A stretch of 37,675 bases of DNA from positions 1 through 37,675 of the forward strand of contig CANQSM010000024.1 in the NCBI GenBank assembly GCA_947626525.1, read 5' to 3'. Origin of the DNA: an uncultured Phocaeicola sp. (lineage in GTDB: Bacteria > Bacteroidota > Bacteroidia > Bacteroidales > Bacteroidaceae). Shown in pieces: positions 9,617 through 18,486 of the stretch (position 1 is the stretch's first letter; the number at the start of each line of letters is the position of its first letter). Position numbers and translations under genes: made by a program. The notes under the pieces are model-generated. The model did not search any database and was not told where the DNA came from. It was given only the letters and a program-made list of their open reading frames with translations.

Positions 9617-10561
9617 ATGGTAAATTTCCTGCTCCTCTATTTGCGGCTCTCGCTGCCGCTGCTCGGAAGCGTCGCACCCACGTCCGCCGCTCTCTCCGCG
9701 CCCGTTGCTTCCTCCGCACCTCTTGCGGTGACCGCCGTTCCCCTTGCGCTCGCTGACACGCTCACCGTTGAGTCCTCCGCTGCACCCGAGGTGCCGGAAC
9801 TGCCGCTGCCGGCCGTGCCGGCAACGCTGTGCACCCCGCCGGTGCGGGCGGCCTACATCATCGGGCATTTCTGGGACGCCATGGACTTCTCCGACATCCT
9901 GCGATCGCACGACCGCGACTTCATGGAGCAGAATTTCGCCAACTACCTCTCGCTGTTTCCGATTGCCGACACAACGGCGCTGGCTCCGGAGACTGCCGAG
10001 AAGTATCTCTACGAGCAGGATTCGCCCCTCTTCAACGAGGAGTATTACCTCCTTTTCGCCGACGCCCTCGCCGCGGCGCCCCTGCGCGACTACGAACGGC
10101 TCCGCATCGAGGCGCAACGCGCGGCGATGCGCAAGAACCGGGTGGGCACGGTGGCGGCGGACTTTTCGTTCGAGACCCGTGACGGAAAGCGCCTGCGCCT
10201 GTCGGAGGCCGCACCGGGGCGGCGGGTGCTGCTGCTCTTCTACGACCCCGACTGCGACCACTGTATGCAGACCATCGCCGAACTGTCCGGCTCGGCTCCG
10301 CTGAACGAGGCCGTTGCGCGGGGCGACATGGCCGTCGTGGCGGTCTATGCGGGCTTCGGGAGCAGCGCCCGCGCGGCATGGCGCCGCACCCTCGACCGCC
10401 TGCCTGCCGCCTGGACGGTGGGTTTCGACAGCGGCACGGTTTACACGCGCGACCTTTACGTACTGCGCAACCTTCCGGCGCTCTACCTCTTAGACGCGTC
10501 AAGGCGCGTCATCCTCAAGGATGCCGCGCCCGCCCGTCTTGCCGAACATTTCAATGAATGA
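9617..10561 (+). CDS. DUF5106 protein with thioredoxin-like domain
   Basis: The 314-aa product starts with a hydrophobic segment and an A/P/V-rich linker (to ~residue 70). A DUF5106-type region follows (VRAAYIIGHFWDAMDFSD, ~76-93), then a thioredoxin/TlpA-like domain from ~residue 176. The redox motif is C213-D-H-C216 within FYDPDCDHCMQTI. Such proteins are periplasmic or outer-membrane-associated thiol oxidoreductases; the substrate is unknown. The gene sits 115 nt after the tip-adhesin gene and shares the high GC of the pilus locus, so it may help fold envelope proteins, but that is inference. The exact start is uncertain because the N-terminal 55 residues are low complexity. Confidence 0.75.
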   Translation: MVNFLLLYLRLSLPLLGSVAPTSAALSAPVASSAPLAVTAVPLALADTLTVESSAAPEVPELPLPAVPATLCTPPVRAAYIIGHFWDAMDFSDILRSHDRDFMEQNFANYLSLFPIADTTALAPETAEKYLYEQDSPLFNEEYYLLFADALAAAPLRDYERLRIEAQRAAMRKNRVGTVAADFSFETRDGKRLRLSEAAPGRRVLLLFYDPDCDHCMQTIAELSGSAPLNEAVARGDMAVVAVYAGFGSSARAAWRRTLDRLPAAWTVGFDSGTVYTRDLYVLRNLPALYLLDASRRVILKDAAPARLAEHFNE

Positions 10562-10607
10562 TGAACGGCAGGCCGAATTCCCGGATATATATTTGAAATG
10601 GATTCCA

Positions 10608-10650
10608 AGTTGCCCGTCATTGATAAACTTCACATCAATGACGGGCAACT
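10608..10650. repeat. Dispersed palindromic repeat, copy A
   Basis: Two perfect 17-nt arms (10608-10624 and 10634-10650) flank the 9-nt loop AAACTTCAC. The central part, arms ending CATTGAT/ATCAATG and the loop, recurs at 17623-17655 and, inverted and diverged, near 22211-22233. It lies where the GC-rich pilus locus ends and may also act as a terminator, although no long T-run follows. Confidence 0.85.
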
Positions 10651-10733
10651 GACTGTGTTTTGAACTTATATCGAACTCACCTTATTTCAACAAAGCTTTT
10701 TTACGAAAAATGCAAAAAATCTTATTTTTTTTC

Positions 10734-10741
10734 TACTTTTG
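10734..10741 (+). promoter_or_regulatory. Bacteroidetes -7 promoter box for the purU-his-lys operon
   Basis: The TA-CT-TTTG box matches the Bacteroidetes primary-sigma -7 consensus TAnnTTTG and lies 27 nt before the purU ATG. The expected -33 TTTG is not evident in the A/T-rich run upstream. This is probably the main promoter for 10768-17556. Confidence 0.7.
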
Positions 10742-10767
10742 CACGATATTATCAATTCAAATAAATT

Positions 10768-11625
10768 ATGAGTACTACAGCGAGATTGTTACTTCATTGT
10801 CCTGACAAACAAGGAATACTAGCCGAAGTGACGAATTTTATTACAATAAATAAGGGCAATATTGTATATTTGGATCAATACGTAGACAGGATTGAAAATG
10901 TTTTTTTTATGCGCATTGAATGGGAACTTGAAAGTTTTCTTATTCCTAAAGAAAAAATTCATGATTATTTTGCCACACTTTTCGCTCAAAAATACGACAT
11001 GAGTTTTCGTTTGTATTTTTCTGATATGAAACCGCGTATGGCCATTTTTGTTTCCAAGATGTCCCATTGCCTGTTCGACATGTTAGCACGTTATACGGCC
11101 GGTGAATGGAACGTGGAAATACCGTTGATTATCAGCAACCATCCGGATCTGAAACCTGTCGCGGAGCGATTTGGCATTCCATTCCATATATTCCCCATTA
11201 CCAAAGAAAATAAGATGGAACAGGAACAGGCCGAAATGGAACTATTGCGCAAACATAAAATCAACTTCATTGTATTGGCCCGTTATATGCAAGTCATTTC
11301 GGAAAAGATGATAGAAGAATATCCCAATAGGATCATCAACATACATCACTCATTTTTGCCCGCGTTTGTAGGAGCTAAACCTTATCATGCCGCATTCGCG
11401 CGAGGAGTAAAAATAATCGGCGCCACCAGTCATTATGTAACAACAGAATTAGATGCGGGTCCTATTATCGAACAGGACGTAGTACGGATTACACATAAAG
11501 ACACTCCCGAAGATTTGATAAACAAAGGGAAAGATCTAGAGAAGATCGTATTGTCACGCGCTGTACAGAAACATATTGAAAGGAAAATTTTAGCATACCA
11601 TAATAAAACTGTCATTTTTAATTAA
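10768..11625 (+). CDS. purU: Formyltetrahydrofolate deformylase
   Basis: PurU hydrolyses 10-formyl-tetrahydrofolate to formate and tetrahydrofolate, balancing one-carbon pools and supplying formate for purine synthesis. The 285-aa length is normal. Residues 1-85 form an ACT domain (LLLHCPDKQGILAEVTNFI); the formyltransferase domain follows from about residue 88. The catalytic triad is visible as Asn191 and His193 (INIHHSFLPAF) and Asp229 (LDAGPI), with exactly the spacing known in the related PurN family. The gene leads a tight same-strand operon; hisH starts 3 nt after its stop codon. Pairing purU with histidine genes links formate/purine supply with AICAR recycling from HisHF, a reasonable but inferred connection. 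Confidence 0.96.
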   Translation: MSTTARLLLHCPDKQGILAEVTNFITINKGNIVYLDQYVDRIENVFFMRIEWELESFLIPKEKIHDYFATLFAQKYDMSFRLYFSDMKPRMAIFVSKMSHCLFDMLARYTAGEWNVEIPLIISNHPDLKPVAERFGIPFHIFPITKENKMEQEQAEMELLRKHKINFIVLARYMQVISEKMIEEYPNRIINIHHSFLPAFVGAKPYHAAFARGVKIIGATSHYVTTELDAGPIIEQDVVRITHKDTPEDLINKGKDLEKIVLSRAVQKHIERKILAYHNKTVIFN

Positions 11626-11628
11626 AAG

Positions 11629-12219
11629 ATGAATGTAGCGATTGTAAAATATAATGCCGGAAACATCTGTTCAGTAGATTACGCGCTTCGCAGATTAGGA
11701 GTGCAAGTGAACGTCACTGCCGATACGGAAGAGTTACGTAGGGCAGACAAAATCATCTTCCCGGGGGTCGGAGAAGCTGTTAATACCATGAGCTATTTGA
11801 GAAGAACCGGGCTGGACACGGTGATCAAGTCTTTAAAACAACCGGTTCTGGGTATCTGCTTAGGTATGCAATTACTATGTAATCATTCGGAAGAAGGAAA
11901 TGTGGATTGTCTGGGAATATTCGATGTCGAAGTCAAGAAGTTTACCCCTTCCTGCCGCAAGGAGAAGGTTCCCCACATGGGCTGGAACACCATCAGCCAC
12001 ACAAACAGTCCTCTCTTCAACGGATTCGATAAAGATGAATTTGTCTACTTTGTACACAGCTATTATGTACCATTATGCGCCTATACGATTGCTGAAACAG
12101 ACTATATCTTACCCTACAGTTCCGCTTTACATAAAGACAATTTTTACGCGACCCAATTTCATCCGGAAAAGAGTGGAAGCGTGGGAGAACAAATACTGAA
12201 GAATTTTTTAAACATTTGA
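11629..12219 (+). CDS. hisH: Imidazole glycerol phosphate synthase, glutaminase subunit
   Basis: HisH releases ammonia from glutamine and passes it to HisF for imidazole ring closure in histidine synthesis. The 196-aa protein is a class I glutamine amidotransferase. The nucleophile is Cys77 in LGICLGMQLL, and His178 and Glu180 of QFHPEKSG complete the triad; PGVGEA near residue 45 is the oxyanion region. It lies 3 nt after purU and 4 nt before hisA, so it is cotranscribed with both. Its partner HisF is encoded two genes downstream. Confidence 0.96.
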   Translation: MNVAIVKYNAGNICSVDYALRRLGVQVNVTADTEELRRADKIIFPGVGEAVNTMSYLRRTGLDTVIKSLKQPVLGICLGMQLLCNHSEEGNVDCLGIFDVEVKKFTPSCRKEKVPHMGWNTISHTNSPLFNGFDKDEFVYFVHSYYVPLCAYTIAETDYILPYSSALHKDNFYATQFHPEKSGSVGEQILKNFLNI

Positions 12220-12223
12220 AAAT

Positions 12224-12979
12224 ATGATTGAAATTATTCCGGCCATAGATATTATTGACGGCAAATGTGTCCGGTTATCACAAGGAGACTACCAAAGCAA
12301 AATCGTATACAATGAAAATCCTTTGGAAGTAGCCAAGGAATTTGAATCTTACGGAATATGCCGTCTACATATAGTGGACTTGGACGGGGCAAAATCCAAG
12401 CATATTGTTAATTATCGTATATTGGAACAGATTGCAAGCCGTACGTCTTTGGTTATTGATTTTGGGGGAGGAATAAAAAGCGATGAAGATTTAGTCATCG
12501 CTTTCGAGAATGGAGCGCAAATGGTCACCATAGGGAGTGTGGCCGCTCAGAAACCTTCACTTTTCCTTTCATGGCTTGAAAAATTCGGGCATGAAAAAAT
12601 GATTCTTGGAGCCGATGTAAAAGATGGAATGATTTCTATAAATGGTTGGTTGGAAGAAAGCGGACAAGAATTGCTTCCCTTTTTGACAAGTTATATAAAG
12701 AAAGGCGTTACTAAAGTATTGTGTACGGATATCAACCGTGATGGAATGCTGCAAGGTCCTGCCACGGAACTGTATCAAAACATTTTAAAATTTTTGCCTT
12801 CCGTTTATCTCATTGCAAGCGGAGGAATCAAGTCTATTGAGGATATACGTGAACTGAAACAGGCGGGGATTCCGGCTGTTGTATTGGGAAAAGCGCTTTA
12901 TGAAGGCCATATTACCCTCAAGGAATTAAATGAATTTATGGAAAGTGCGGACGAAAATAGTACGGAAGAATCATGTTAG
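12224..12979 (+). CDS. hisA: ProFAR isomerase (histidine synthesis)
   Basis: HisA isomerises N'-[(5'-phosphoribosyl)formimino]-5-aminoimidazole-4-carboxamide ribotide (ProFAR) by an Amadori rearrangement. The 251-aa (beta/alpha)8 barrel shows the half-barrel repeats shared with HisF. Catalytic Asp9 is in [13 protein letters not shown]. Phosphate-binding glycine motifs are DFGGGI (~80) and ASGGI (~197), and Asp131 and Asp169 ([10 protein letters not shown]) lie at the expected positions. The C-terminal 7 nt overlap the hisF start, implying translational coupling with the next enzyme. Confidence 0.96.
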   Translation: MIEIIPAIDIIDGKCVRLSQGDYQSKIVYNENPLEVAKEFESYGICRLHIVDLDGAKSKHIVNYRILEQIASRTSLVIDFGGGIKSDEDLVIAFENGAQMVTIGSVAAQKPSLFLSWLEKFGHEKMILGADVKDGMISINGWLEESGQELLPFLTSYIKKGVTKVLCTDINRDGMLQGPATELYQNILKFLPSVYLIASGGIKSIEDIRELKQAGIPAVVLGKALYEGHITLKELNEFMESADENSTEESC

Positions 12980-13728
12980 CCAAACGAATTATCCCTTGTC
13001 TGGATATAAAAGACGGACAAACAGTAAAAGGAACAAACTTTATTCATTTGCGCCAGGCAGGTGATCCTGTAGAATTAGGGCGGATTTACAGTGAGCAGGG
13101 AGCTGATGAGCTGGTTTTTCTGGATATAACAGCCAGCCACGAAGAGCGTAAAACGTTTACAGATCTGGTTAAACGTGTAGCCGAGAACATCAGCATACCT
13201 TTCACAGTAGGAGGAGGAATCAATGAATTAAGTGATGTCAACCGTTTGTTGGAAGCTGGTGCGGATAAAGTTTCCATTAACTCTTCAGCGATTCGTCATC
13301 CACATTTAATTGATGAAATTGCCTTTCATTTTGGTTCTCAAGTCTGCGTGGTAGCCATTGATGCCCGCCAAACTGAAGCAGGTTGGAAATGTTATCTGAA
13401 TGGTGGGCGTATTGAAACGGATAAAGATTTATTCAGCTGGGCTACAGAATGTAATGATAGAGGGGCCGGTGAGATACTTTTCACCAGCATGAATCATGAT
13501 GGAGTAAAAAACGGATATGCAAATGACGCATTGGCTATATTATCCGAAACATTGACTATTCCGGTTATCGCGTCGGGAGGCGCGGGAAAACCGGAACATT
13601 TCAGAGATACCTTTGAAAAAGGAAATGCTGATGCCGCGTTGGCCGCAAGTGTTTTTCATTTCGGAGAAATCAAAATTCCCGAATTAAAACAGTATCTTTG
13701 CGGCTGTAATATAAATATAAGATTATAA
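12973..13728 (+). CDS. hisF: Imidazole glycerol phosphate synthase, cyclase subunit
   Basis: HisF uses ammonia from HisH to convert PRFAR into imidazole glycerol phosphate and AICAR. The 251-aa barrel carries both catalytic aspartates, Asp11 ([10 protein letters not shown]) and Asp130 (VVAIDARQ). Phosphate-binding loops FTVGGGI (~80) and ASGGAGK (~197) are present. The start overlaps the end of hisA by 7 nt. A short, lysine-poor C-terminal tail (CGCNINIRL) differs from the average family end, but the catalytic core is complete. Confidence 0.96.
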   Translation: MLAKRIIPCLDIKDGQTVKGTNFIHLRQAGDPVELGRIYSEQGADELVFLDITASHEERKTFTDLVKRVAENISIPFTVGGGINELSDVNRLLEAGADKVSINSSAIRHPHLIDEIAFHFGSQVCVVAIDARQTEAGWKCYLNGGRIETDKDLFSWATECNDRGAGEILFTSMNHDGVKNGYANDALAILSETLTIPVIASGGAGKPEHFRDTFEKGNADAALAASVFHFGEIKIPELKQYLCGCNINIRL

Positions 13729-13751
13729 GATAGGAGCAATATAATAAGAAA

Positions 13752-14345
13752 ATGGAATTAGATTTTGAAAAAATGGGCGGTTTGGTTCCTGCCATCATTC
13801 AGGATAACCGGACACAGAAAGTGTTAATGCTCGGCTTCATGAATAAAGAAGCATATGAAAAAACAGTGGAAAAAGGAAAAGTAACCTTTTACAGCCGTAC
13901 AAAAAAAAGATTGTGGACAAAAGGTGAAGAGAGTGGAAATTTTTTAAATGTTATATCCATCCATGAAGATTGTGACCATGACACTTTATTAATAAAGGCT
14001 CATCCACTCGGTCCTGTATGCCATACGGGCGCGGATACTTGTTGGGGCGAAAAAAATGAATCGGATATCTTGTTCCTCACCTATCTTCAAGATTTTATCT
14101 CTAAACGATATGAAGAAATGCCCGAAAAGTCCTATACGACTTCTTTATTTAGGGAGGGAGTAAACAGAATGGCACAAAAGGTAGGAGAAGAAGCGGTAGA
14201 AACCGTTATCGAAGCCACAAATGGCACGGATGAACGCTTAGTTTACGAAGCCTCCGATTTAATTTACCATCTTATTGTGTTACTGACTTCTAAAGGACTC
14301 CGTATTGAGGATCTGGCCCGCGAATTACAAAAAAGGCATAAATAA
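13752..14345 (+). CDS. hisIE: Bifunctional PR-AMP cyclohydrolase / PR-ATP pyrophosphatase
   Basis: The fused enzyme performs the second and third steps of histidine synthesis: pyrophosphate removal from phosphoribosyl-ATP, then opening of the adenine ring of phosphoribosyl-AMP. The N-terminal HisI domain (1-~105) shows the metal-binding CDHD motif at 74-77 and zinc cysteines C90 and C97 within CHTGADTCWGE. The HisE domain (~112-197) has the MazG-like helices with GEEAVETVIEA. The 197-aa length is normal for the fusion. It lies 23 nt after hisF and 16 nt before the chosen ftsE start. Confidence 0.96.
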   Translation: MELDFEKMGGLVPAIIQDNRTQKVLMLGFMNKEAYEKTVEKGKVTFYSRTKKRLWTKGEESGNFLNVISIHEDCDHDTLLIKAHPLGPVCHTGADTCWGEKNESDILFLTYLQDFISKRYEEMPEKSYTTSLFREGVNRMAQKVGEEAVETVIEATNGTDERLVYEASDLIYHLIVLLTSKGLRIEDLARELQKRHK

Positions 14346-14361
14346 AAACAACGTGGCAAAA

Positions 14362-15042
14362 ATGTTGATTAATTACCGGAATGTAGAAGTTCGCCAGCAA
14401 GAACATGCCGTACTTTCAGGAGTAAATTTCCAATTAAATGAAGGAGAGTTTGTTTATCTTATAGGAAAAGTAGGTTCTGGAAAAACAAGTCTGCTGAAAA
14501 CGTTTTATGGAGAACTTTGTATCGAATCGGGAGATATCTCAGAGGTACTCGGATATAATATGCAAACGATAAAACGGAAAAATATCCCGGCTTTACGTCG
14601 GAATTTAGGTATTGTTTTTCAGGATTTCCAATTACTGACAGATCGTACTGTTTCCGCAAATCTCGAGTTCGTATTGAGAGCTACCGGATGGAAGAAAAAA
14701 ACAGAAATAAAAAACCGAATCGATGAAGTTCTTGATCTGGTAGGAATGAGTACAAAGGAATATAAACTTCCTCATGAGTTATCTGGAGGAGAGCAACAAC
14801 GTATCGTTATCGCGCGCGCCATTTTAAACTCTCCGGAAATCGTGCTGGCGGACGAACCGACAGGCAATCTGGATGAAGAAACAGGACATCAGATTGTAGA
14901 GTTACTTCGCCATATCAGCGCAAAGGGGTCCGCGATAGTTATGACCACTCACAATTTACGGTTAGTCAGGGATTTTCCTGGAATTGTATACTGTTGTGAC
15001 AATCATCAAGTAAAAGATATCACACAAGAGTTTTATAGATAA
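14362..15042 (+). CDS. ftsE: FtsE-type cell-division ABC ATPase
   Basis: FtsE is the ATPase that works with the membrane protein FtsX to activate peptidoglycan hydrolases during division. From ATG 14362 the protein is 226 aa. Walker A is GKVGSGKTS (~35-43), Q-loop Gln87 is in VFQDFQLL, the signature LSGGEQQR is at 140-147, and Walker B VLADEP is at 161-166. GTG 14353 could add three residues. The longer frame back to 14305 lies inside hisIE and is unlikely. No ftsX is adjacent; in Bacteroidales it is usually encoded elsewhere. A LolD-like role is possible since LolD and FtsE are close relatives. Confidence 0.85.
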   Translation: MLINYRNVEVRQQEHAVLSGVNFQLNEGEFVYLIGKVGSGKTSLLKTFYGELCIESGDISEVLGYNMQTIKRKNIPALRRNLGIVFQDFQLLTDRTVSANLEFVLRATGWKKKTEIKNRIDEVLDLVGMSTKEYKLPHELSGGEQQRIVIARAILNSPEIVLADEPTGNLDEETGHQIVELLRHISAKGSAIVMTTHNLRLVRDFPGIVYCCDNHQVKDITQEFYR

Positions 15043-15068
15043 ACATTAATTATTAAATAAAAAACAGA

Positions 15069-16385
15069 ATGAAAGTTTTAAAGTTTGGAGGAACATCTGT
15101 CGGTTCAGCACAGAGAATGAAAGATGTTGCCAAATTAATAACCGACGGTGAGAAAAAAATTGTAGTGTTATCGGCTATGTCCGGTACAACCAATACCTTA
15201 GTGGAAATTTCGGATTATCTATACAAAAAGAATCCGGAAGGAGCCAATGAGATAATCAATAATCTAGAAGCAAAATATAGAAGGCATATAGACGAGCTTT
15301 ATTCCACAGAAGAATATAAAAAGAAAACATTAGACTTTGTCAGAGGTGAATTTGATTTCATCCGTTCATATACAAAAGATTTGTTTACTCTCTTTGAAGA
15401 AAAGGTCATTTTAGCGCAAGGCGAAATCATTTCTACCAACATGGTAGCCAATTATTTGTTGGAACAGGGTTTCAATGTCGTATTAATTTCCGCACTTGAA
15501 TATATGCGCACAGATAAAAACGCAGAACCGGATCCCATATATATTAAAGAGAAATTGAAAGGACAGCTTGAAAAATATCCAGATGCGGATATTTATATTA
15601 CACAGGGATTTATCTGCCGTAATGCTTATGGAGAAATAGATAACCTGCAACGTGGTGGCAGTGATTATACAGCTTCATTAATCGGTGCGGCCATTAACGC
15701 CTCGGAAATCCAGATTTGGACAGACATTGATGGCATGCATGATAATGATCCTCGCGTCGTGGACAAAACATCACCAGTTCGCCAGCTGCAATTTGAAGAA
15801 GCCGCTGAGTTAGCTTATTTTGGAGCCAAGATTCTTCACCCTACTTGCATCCAACCGGCGAAATATGCCAATATTCCCGTCCGTCTGCTAAACACAATGG
15901 AACCTTCGGCTCCAGGTACACTCATTTCCAATGAAACAGAACATGGCAAAATCAAAGCCGTGGCTGCCAAAGATAATATTACGGCCATTAAAATAAAATC
16001 GAGCCGTATGTTATTGGCACATGGTTTCTTACGTAAGGTTTTTGAAATCTTTGAAAGTTATCAGACGTCTATTGATATGATTTGTACCTCTGAAGTGGGA
16101 GTCTCTATGTCTGTTGACAATACAAAGCATTTACAAGAAATTGTAAACGACTTGAAAAAGTACGGAACCGTCACCGTAGACCATGGTATGTGTATTATTT
16201 GTGTAGTCGGAGATCTGACTTGGGAAAATGTCGGCTTTGAAACTAAAGCGCTTTACGCAATGAGAGAGATACCTGTTCGCATGATATCTTATGGAGGTAG
16301 CAATTATAATATATCTTTCCTAATTAAGGAAGAAGATAAAAAACGGGCATTACAATCTCTCAGCGATACATTATTTAATCATTAA
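15069..16385 (+). CDS. lysC: Aspartate kinase
   Basis: This monofunctional aspartokinase phosphorylates aspartate to enter the lysine, threonine, methionine and diaminopimelate pathways. The 438-aa protein begins with the nucleotide/substrate motif KFGGTS (5-10). It continues with the amino-acid-kinase core including QRGGSDYTA (~195-203) and WTDIDGMHDNDPR, and ends with two regulatory ACT domains (~310-438), so feedback inhibition is expected; the effector cannot be read from sequence. It starts 26 nt after ftsE and ends 10 nt before lysA, placing the first and last steps of lysine synthesis side by side. Confidence 0.96.
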   Translation: MKVLKFGGTSVGSAQRMKDVAKLITDGEKKIVVLSAMSGTTNTLVEISDYLYKKNPEGANEIINNLEAKYRRHIDELYSTEEYKKKTLDFVRGEFDFIRSYTKDLFTLFEEKVILAQGEIISTNMVANYLLEQGFNVVLISALEYMRTDKNAEPDPIYIKEKLKGQLEKYPDADIYITQGFICRNAYGEIDNLQRGGSDYTASLIGAAINASEIQIWTDIDGMHDNDPRVVDKTSPVRQLQFEEAAELAYFGAKILHPTCIQPAKYANIPVRLLNTMEPSAPGTLISNETEHGKIKAVAAKDNITAIKIKSSRMLLAHGFLRKVFEIFESYQTSIDMICTSEVGVSMSVDNTKHLQEIVNDLKKYGTVTVDHGMCIICVVGDLTWENVGFETKALYAMREIPVRMISYGGSNYNISFLIKEEDKKRALQSLSDTLFNH

Positions 16386-16395
16386 TTAATTTTGT

Positions 16396-17556
16396 ATGAA
16401 AGGTATTTTTCCAATAGATAAATTTCAAGATATCCAGACACCGTTTTATTATTACGATACCAAAGTGCTTCGTGAAACACTAAACACTGTAAACCGGGAA
16501 GCTGCAAAATATGCGAACTTTTGTGTGCATTATGCCGTGAAAGCAAATGCCAACGACAAAGTACTTTCAGTGATTCGTGAAAGCGGATTAGGAGCGGATT
16601 GTGTTAGTGGAGGAGAAATCAAGGCAGCCATAAAGGCGGGATTTCCGACACATAAAATAGTGTATGCTGGTGTGGGAAAATCCGATTGGGAAATAAACCT
16701 TGGACTTGATTATAACATTTTCTGTTTCAATGTAGAGTCTATTCCCGAATTAGAAATTATTAACGAATTGGCTGCCGTAAAAGGAAAAACCGCCAATGTC
16801 GCCTTCCGTATCAATCCAAACGTCGGCGCTCATACACATGCGAATATAACCACCGGACTAGCTGAAAATAAATTCGGAATAAGTATGGAAGATATGGATA
16901 AGGTGATTGATTTAGCCTTTACCTTGAAACATATAAAGTTCGTAGGATTACATTTCCACATTGGTTCACAAATACTGGATATGGGCGATTTTATCGCTTT
17001 ATGTAACAGAGTAAATGAGTTACAGGACAGACTATGCGCCCGTCAAATCATTGTAGAACATATCAATGTAGGAGGTGGATTAGGTATCGATTACCAACAT
17101 CCCAACAGACAAGCTGTACCTGATTTCGCGGCTTATTTTGAAACTTACAATAAACATCTCAAACTGCACCCCAAACAAACGCTACATTTTGAATTGGGAC
17201 GTTCTATTGTGGGACAGTGCGGCAGCTTGATTACAAAAGTATTGTATGTAAAACAAGGCAGTCACAAGCAATTTGCAATCGTTGATGCAGGCATGACAGA
17301 CTTGATTCGCCCGGCTTTGTATCAGGCTTATCATAAAATTGAGAACATCTCTTCAGATAGACCGACAGAAGTTTACGATGTGGTAGGACCCATCTGCGAA
17401 TCCTCGGATGTTTTCGGTAAAGCTATAGACTTGAATCAAGTCCGACGAGGAGATTTGTTCGCTATCCGTTCGGCTGGCGCATACGGTGAAATAATGGCTT
17501 CAGGATATAACTGCCGTGCATTGCCCCAGGGATATATTTCAGAAGAAATGGTTTAA
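16396..17556 (+). CDS. lysA: Diaminopimelate decarboxylase
   Basis: LysA decarboxylates meso-diaminopimelate to L-lysine, the final pathway step. The 386-aa fold-type III PLP enzyme has its cofactor lysine at Lys49 (HYAVKANAN). Phosphate-binding glycines occur in NVGGGLGIDY (~226-235), the arginine motif in HFELGRSIVGQCG, and the active-site CESSDVFGK near residue 335. It lies 10 nt after lysC, and its end is followed by three intergenic hairpins facing a convergent operon, so it should be the last gene of the transcript. Confidence 0.96.
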   Translation: MKGIFPIDKFQDIQTPFYYYDTKVLRETLNTVNREAAKYANFCVHYAVKANANDKVLSVIRESGLGADCVSGGEIKAAIKAGFPTHKIVYAGVGKSDWEINLGLDYNIFCFNVESIPELEIINELAAVKGKTANVAFRINPNVGAHTHANITTGLAENKFGISMEDMDKVIDLAFTLKHIKFVGLHFHIGSQILDMGDFIALCNRVNELQDRLCARQIIVEHINVGGGLGIDYQHPNRQAVPDFAAYFETYNKHLKLHPKQTLHFELGRSIVGQCGSLITKVLYVKQGSHKQFAIVDAGMTDLIRPALYQAYHKIENISSDRPTEVYDVVGPICESSDVFGKAIDLNQVRRGDLFAIRSAGAYGEIMASGYNCRALPQGYISEEMV

Positions 17557-17585
17557 ATGAAACAACATGAACTTTTTTAATTTAC

Positions 17586-17614
17586 CGTGACTTTGAAATA
17601 GAATCAAAGTCATG
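17586..17614. terminator. Hairpin after lysA
   Basis: Arms CGTGACTTTGA and TCAAAGTCATG (one G-U) surround a 7-nt A/T loop, 30 nt past the lysA stop. It lacks a strong T-tail but sits between convergent operons, so it plausibly ends the purU-lysA transcript. It also forms part of the region similar to the repeat at 22186-22279. Confidence 0.55.
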
Positions 17615-17622
17615 TAAACTAC

Positions 17623-17655
17623 CCTGTCATTGATAAACTTCACATCAATGGCAGG
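17623..17655. repeat. Dispersed palindromic repeat, copy B
   Basis: Twelve-nt arms (17623-17634 and 17644-17655, one G-U) enclose the same AAACTTCAC loop as copy A. The 23-nt core is identical to copy A. The wider block 17581-17675 also aligns to the reverse complement of 22186-22279. It is followed by TTCTTTT, so it may double as a terminator. Confidence 0.85.
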
Positions 17656-17706
17656 TTCTTTTCAAAGAAACAATAGGCAGCGATAGCCGATAATGCGTTG
17701 GTTATA

Positions 17707-17735
17707 AAGGGATATCCATTTACTGAATATCCCTT
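17707..17735. terminator. Hairpin between convergent operons
   Basis: Perfect 9-nt arms AAGGGATAT and ATATCCCTT enclose 11 nt. It lies between lysA (+) and the yggS-like gene (-) and could terminate transcription from either side. The rest of 17736-17812 shows no gene. Confidence 0.5.
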
Positions 17736-17812
17736 GCAAATCTATAAAATAAAAGAACGCTTACATGCTGTTCAAAAATAGATTTGTGATAGCCATGCGT
17801 TAATCTGTAGGG

Positions 17813-18478
17813 TTAATAAGTTCTTTCTCCAAAAATTTTGCTTCCGACCCGCACAAGAGTGGCTCCTTCTTCTATAGCAATGGAATAATCGTGACTCATT
17901 CCTATAGATAGTTCTCTGAAGATATTATTATTAAAAAAATTATTTTTTATTACCTGATAATAGGAGTGAAGTAAACGGAACTCTTTACGTATTTGTTGCT
18001 TATTGTCCGTATTACTTGCCATCCCCATCAAACCTTGAATAGAAATATTTTTTAAAGCATTCCATTCTCCTTTCTCAAGCATTTCAGTACATTCATCGAA
18101 ACTAAATCCGAATTTGGTTTCTTCTTGTGCAATGTGTATTTGCAAAAGGCAAGGAATCACTCGGTCGCATTTCAACGCTTGCTTATTTATTTCCGATAAT
18201 AACTTCATACTGTCTACGCTATGGATGAGAGAAACGTATGGAGCTATGTATTTGACTTTGTTTGTCTGAAGATGCCCGATGAAATGCCATTCTATGTCTT
18301 TAGGCAGGATATTTTGTTTCTGATTCATTTCCTGTACTTTACTTTCACCGAATATACGTTGTCCAGTGGCATAGGCTTCCTCTATTGCTTCGTTAGGATG
18401 AAATTTTGAAACTGCTACTAAACGGACATTCGACGGCAATTCCGCACGCACTTTTTTCAGATTTGTTTCAATATCCAT
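17813..18478 (-). CDS. YggS/PLPBP-family pyridoxal-phosphate homeostasis protein
   Basis: This 221-aa protein binds PLP without known catalysis and helps maintain vitamin B6 and amino-acid balance. The PLP lysine is Lys25 in LVAVSKFHP. Further family motifs are FGESKVQEM (~45) and WHFIGHLQTNKVKYI (~65-79). SIGMSHDYSIAIEEGATLVRVGSKIFG near the end is the PLP phosphate-binding region, in three pieces of the usual spacing. Length is typical (about 220-230 aa). It lies 8 nt downstream of the DUF4494 gene on the same strand, suggesting a two-gene operon convergent to lysA. Confidence 0.93.
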   Translation of the reverse strand: MDIETNLKKVRAELPSNVRLVAVSKFHPNEAIEEAYATGQRIFGESKVQEMNQKQNILPKDIEWHFIGHLQTNKVKYIAPYVSLIHSVDSMKLLSEINKQALKCDRVIPCLLQIHIAQEETKFGFSFDECTEMLEKGEWNALKNISIQGLMGMASNTDNKQQIRKEFRLLHSYYQVIKNNFFNNNIFRELSIGMSHDYSIAIEEGATLVRVGSKIFGERTY

Positions 18479-18486
18479 AATTTTTA

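Noticed and set aside
4448-10261. Long antisense frames at 4448-5284, 5345-6133, 6259-7734 and 9419-10261
   Set aside because: All are opposite well-supported genes and show shadow composition without recognisable motifs or starts.
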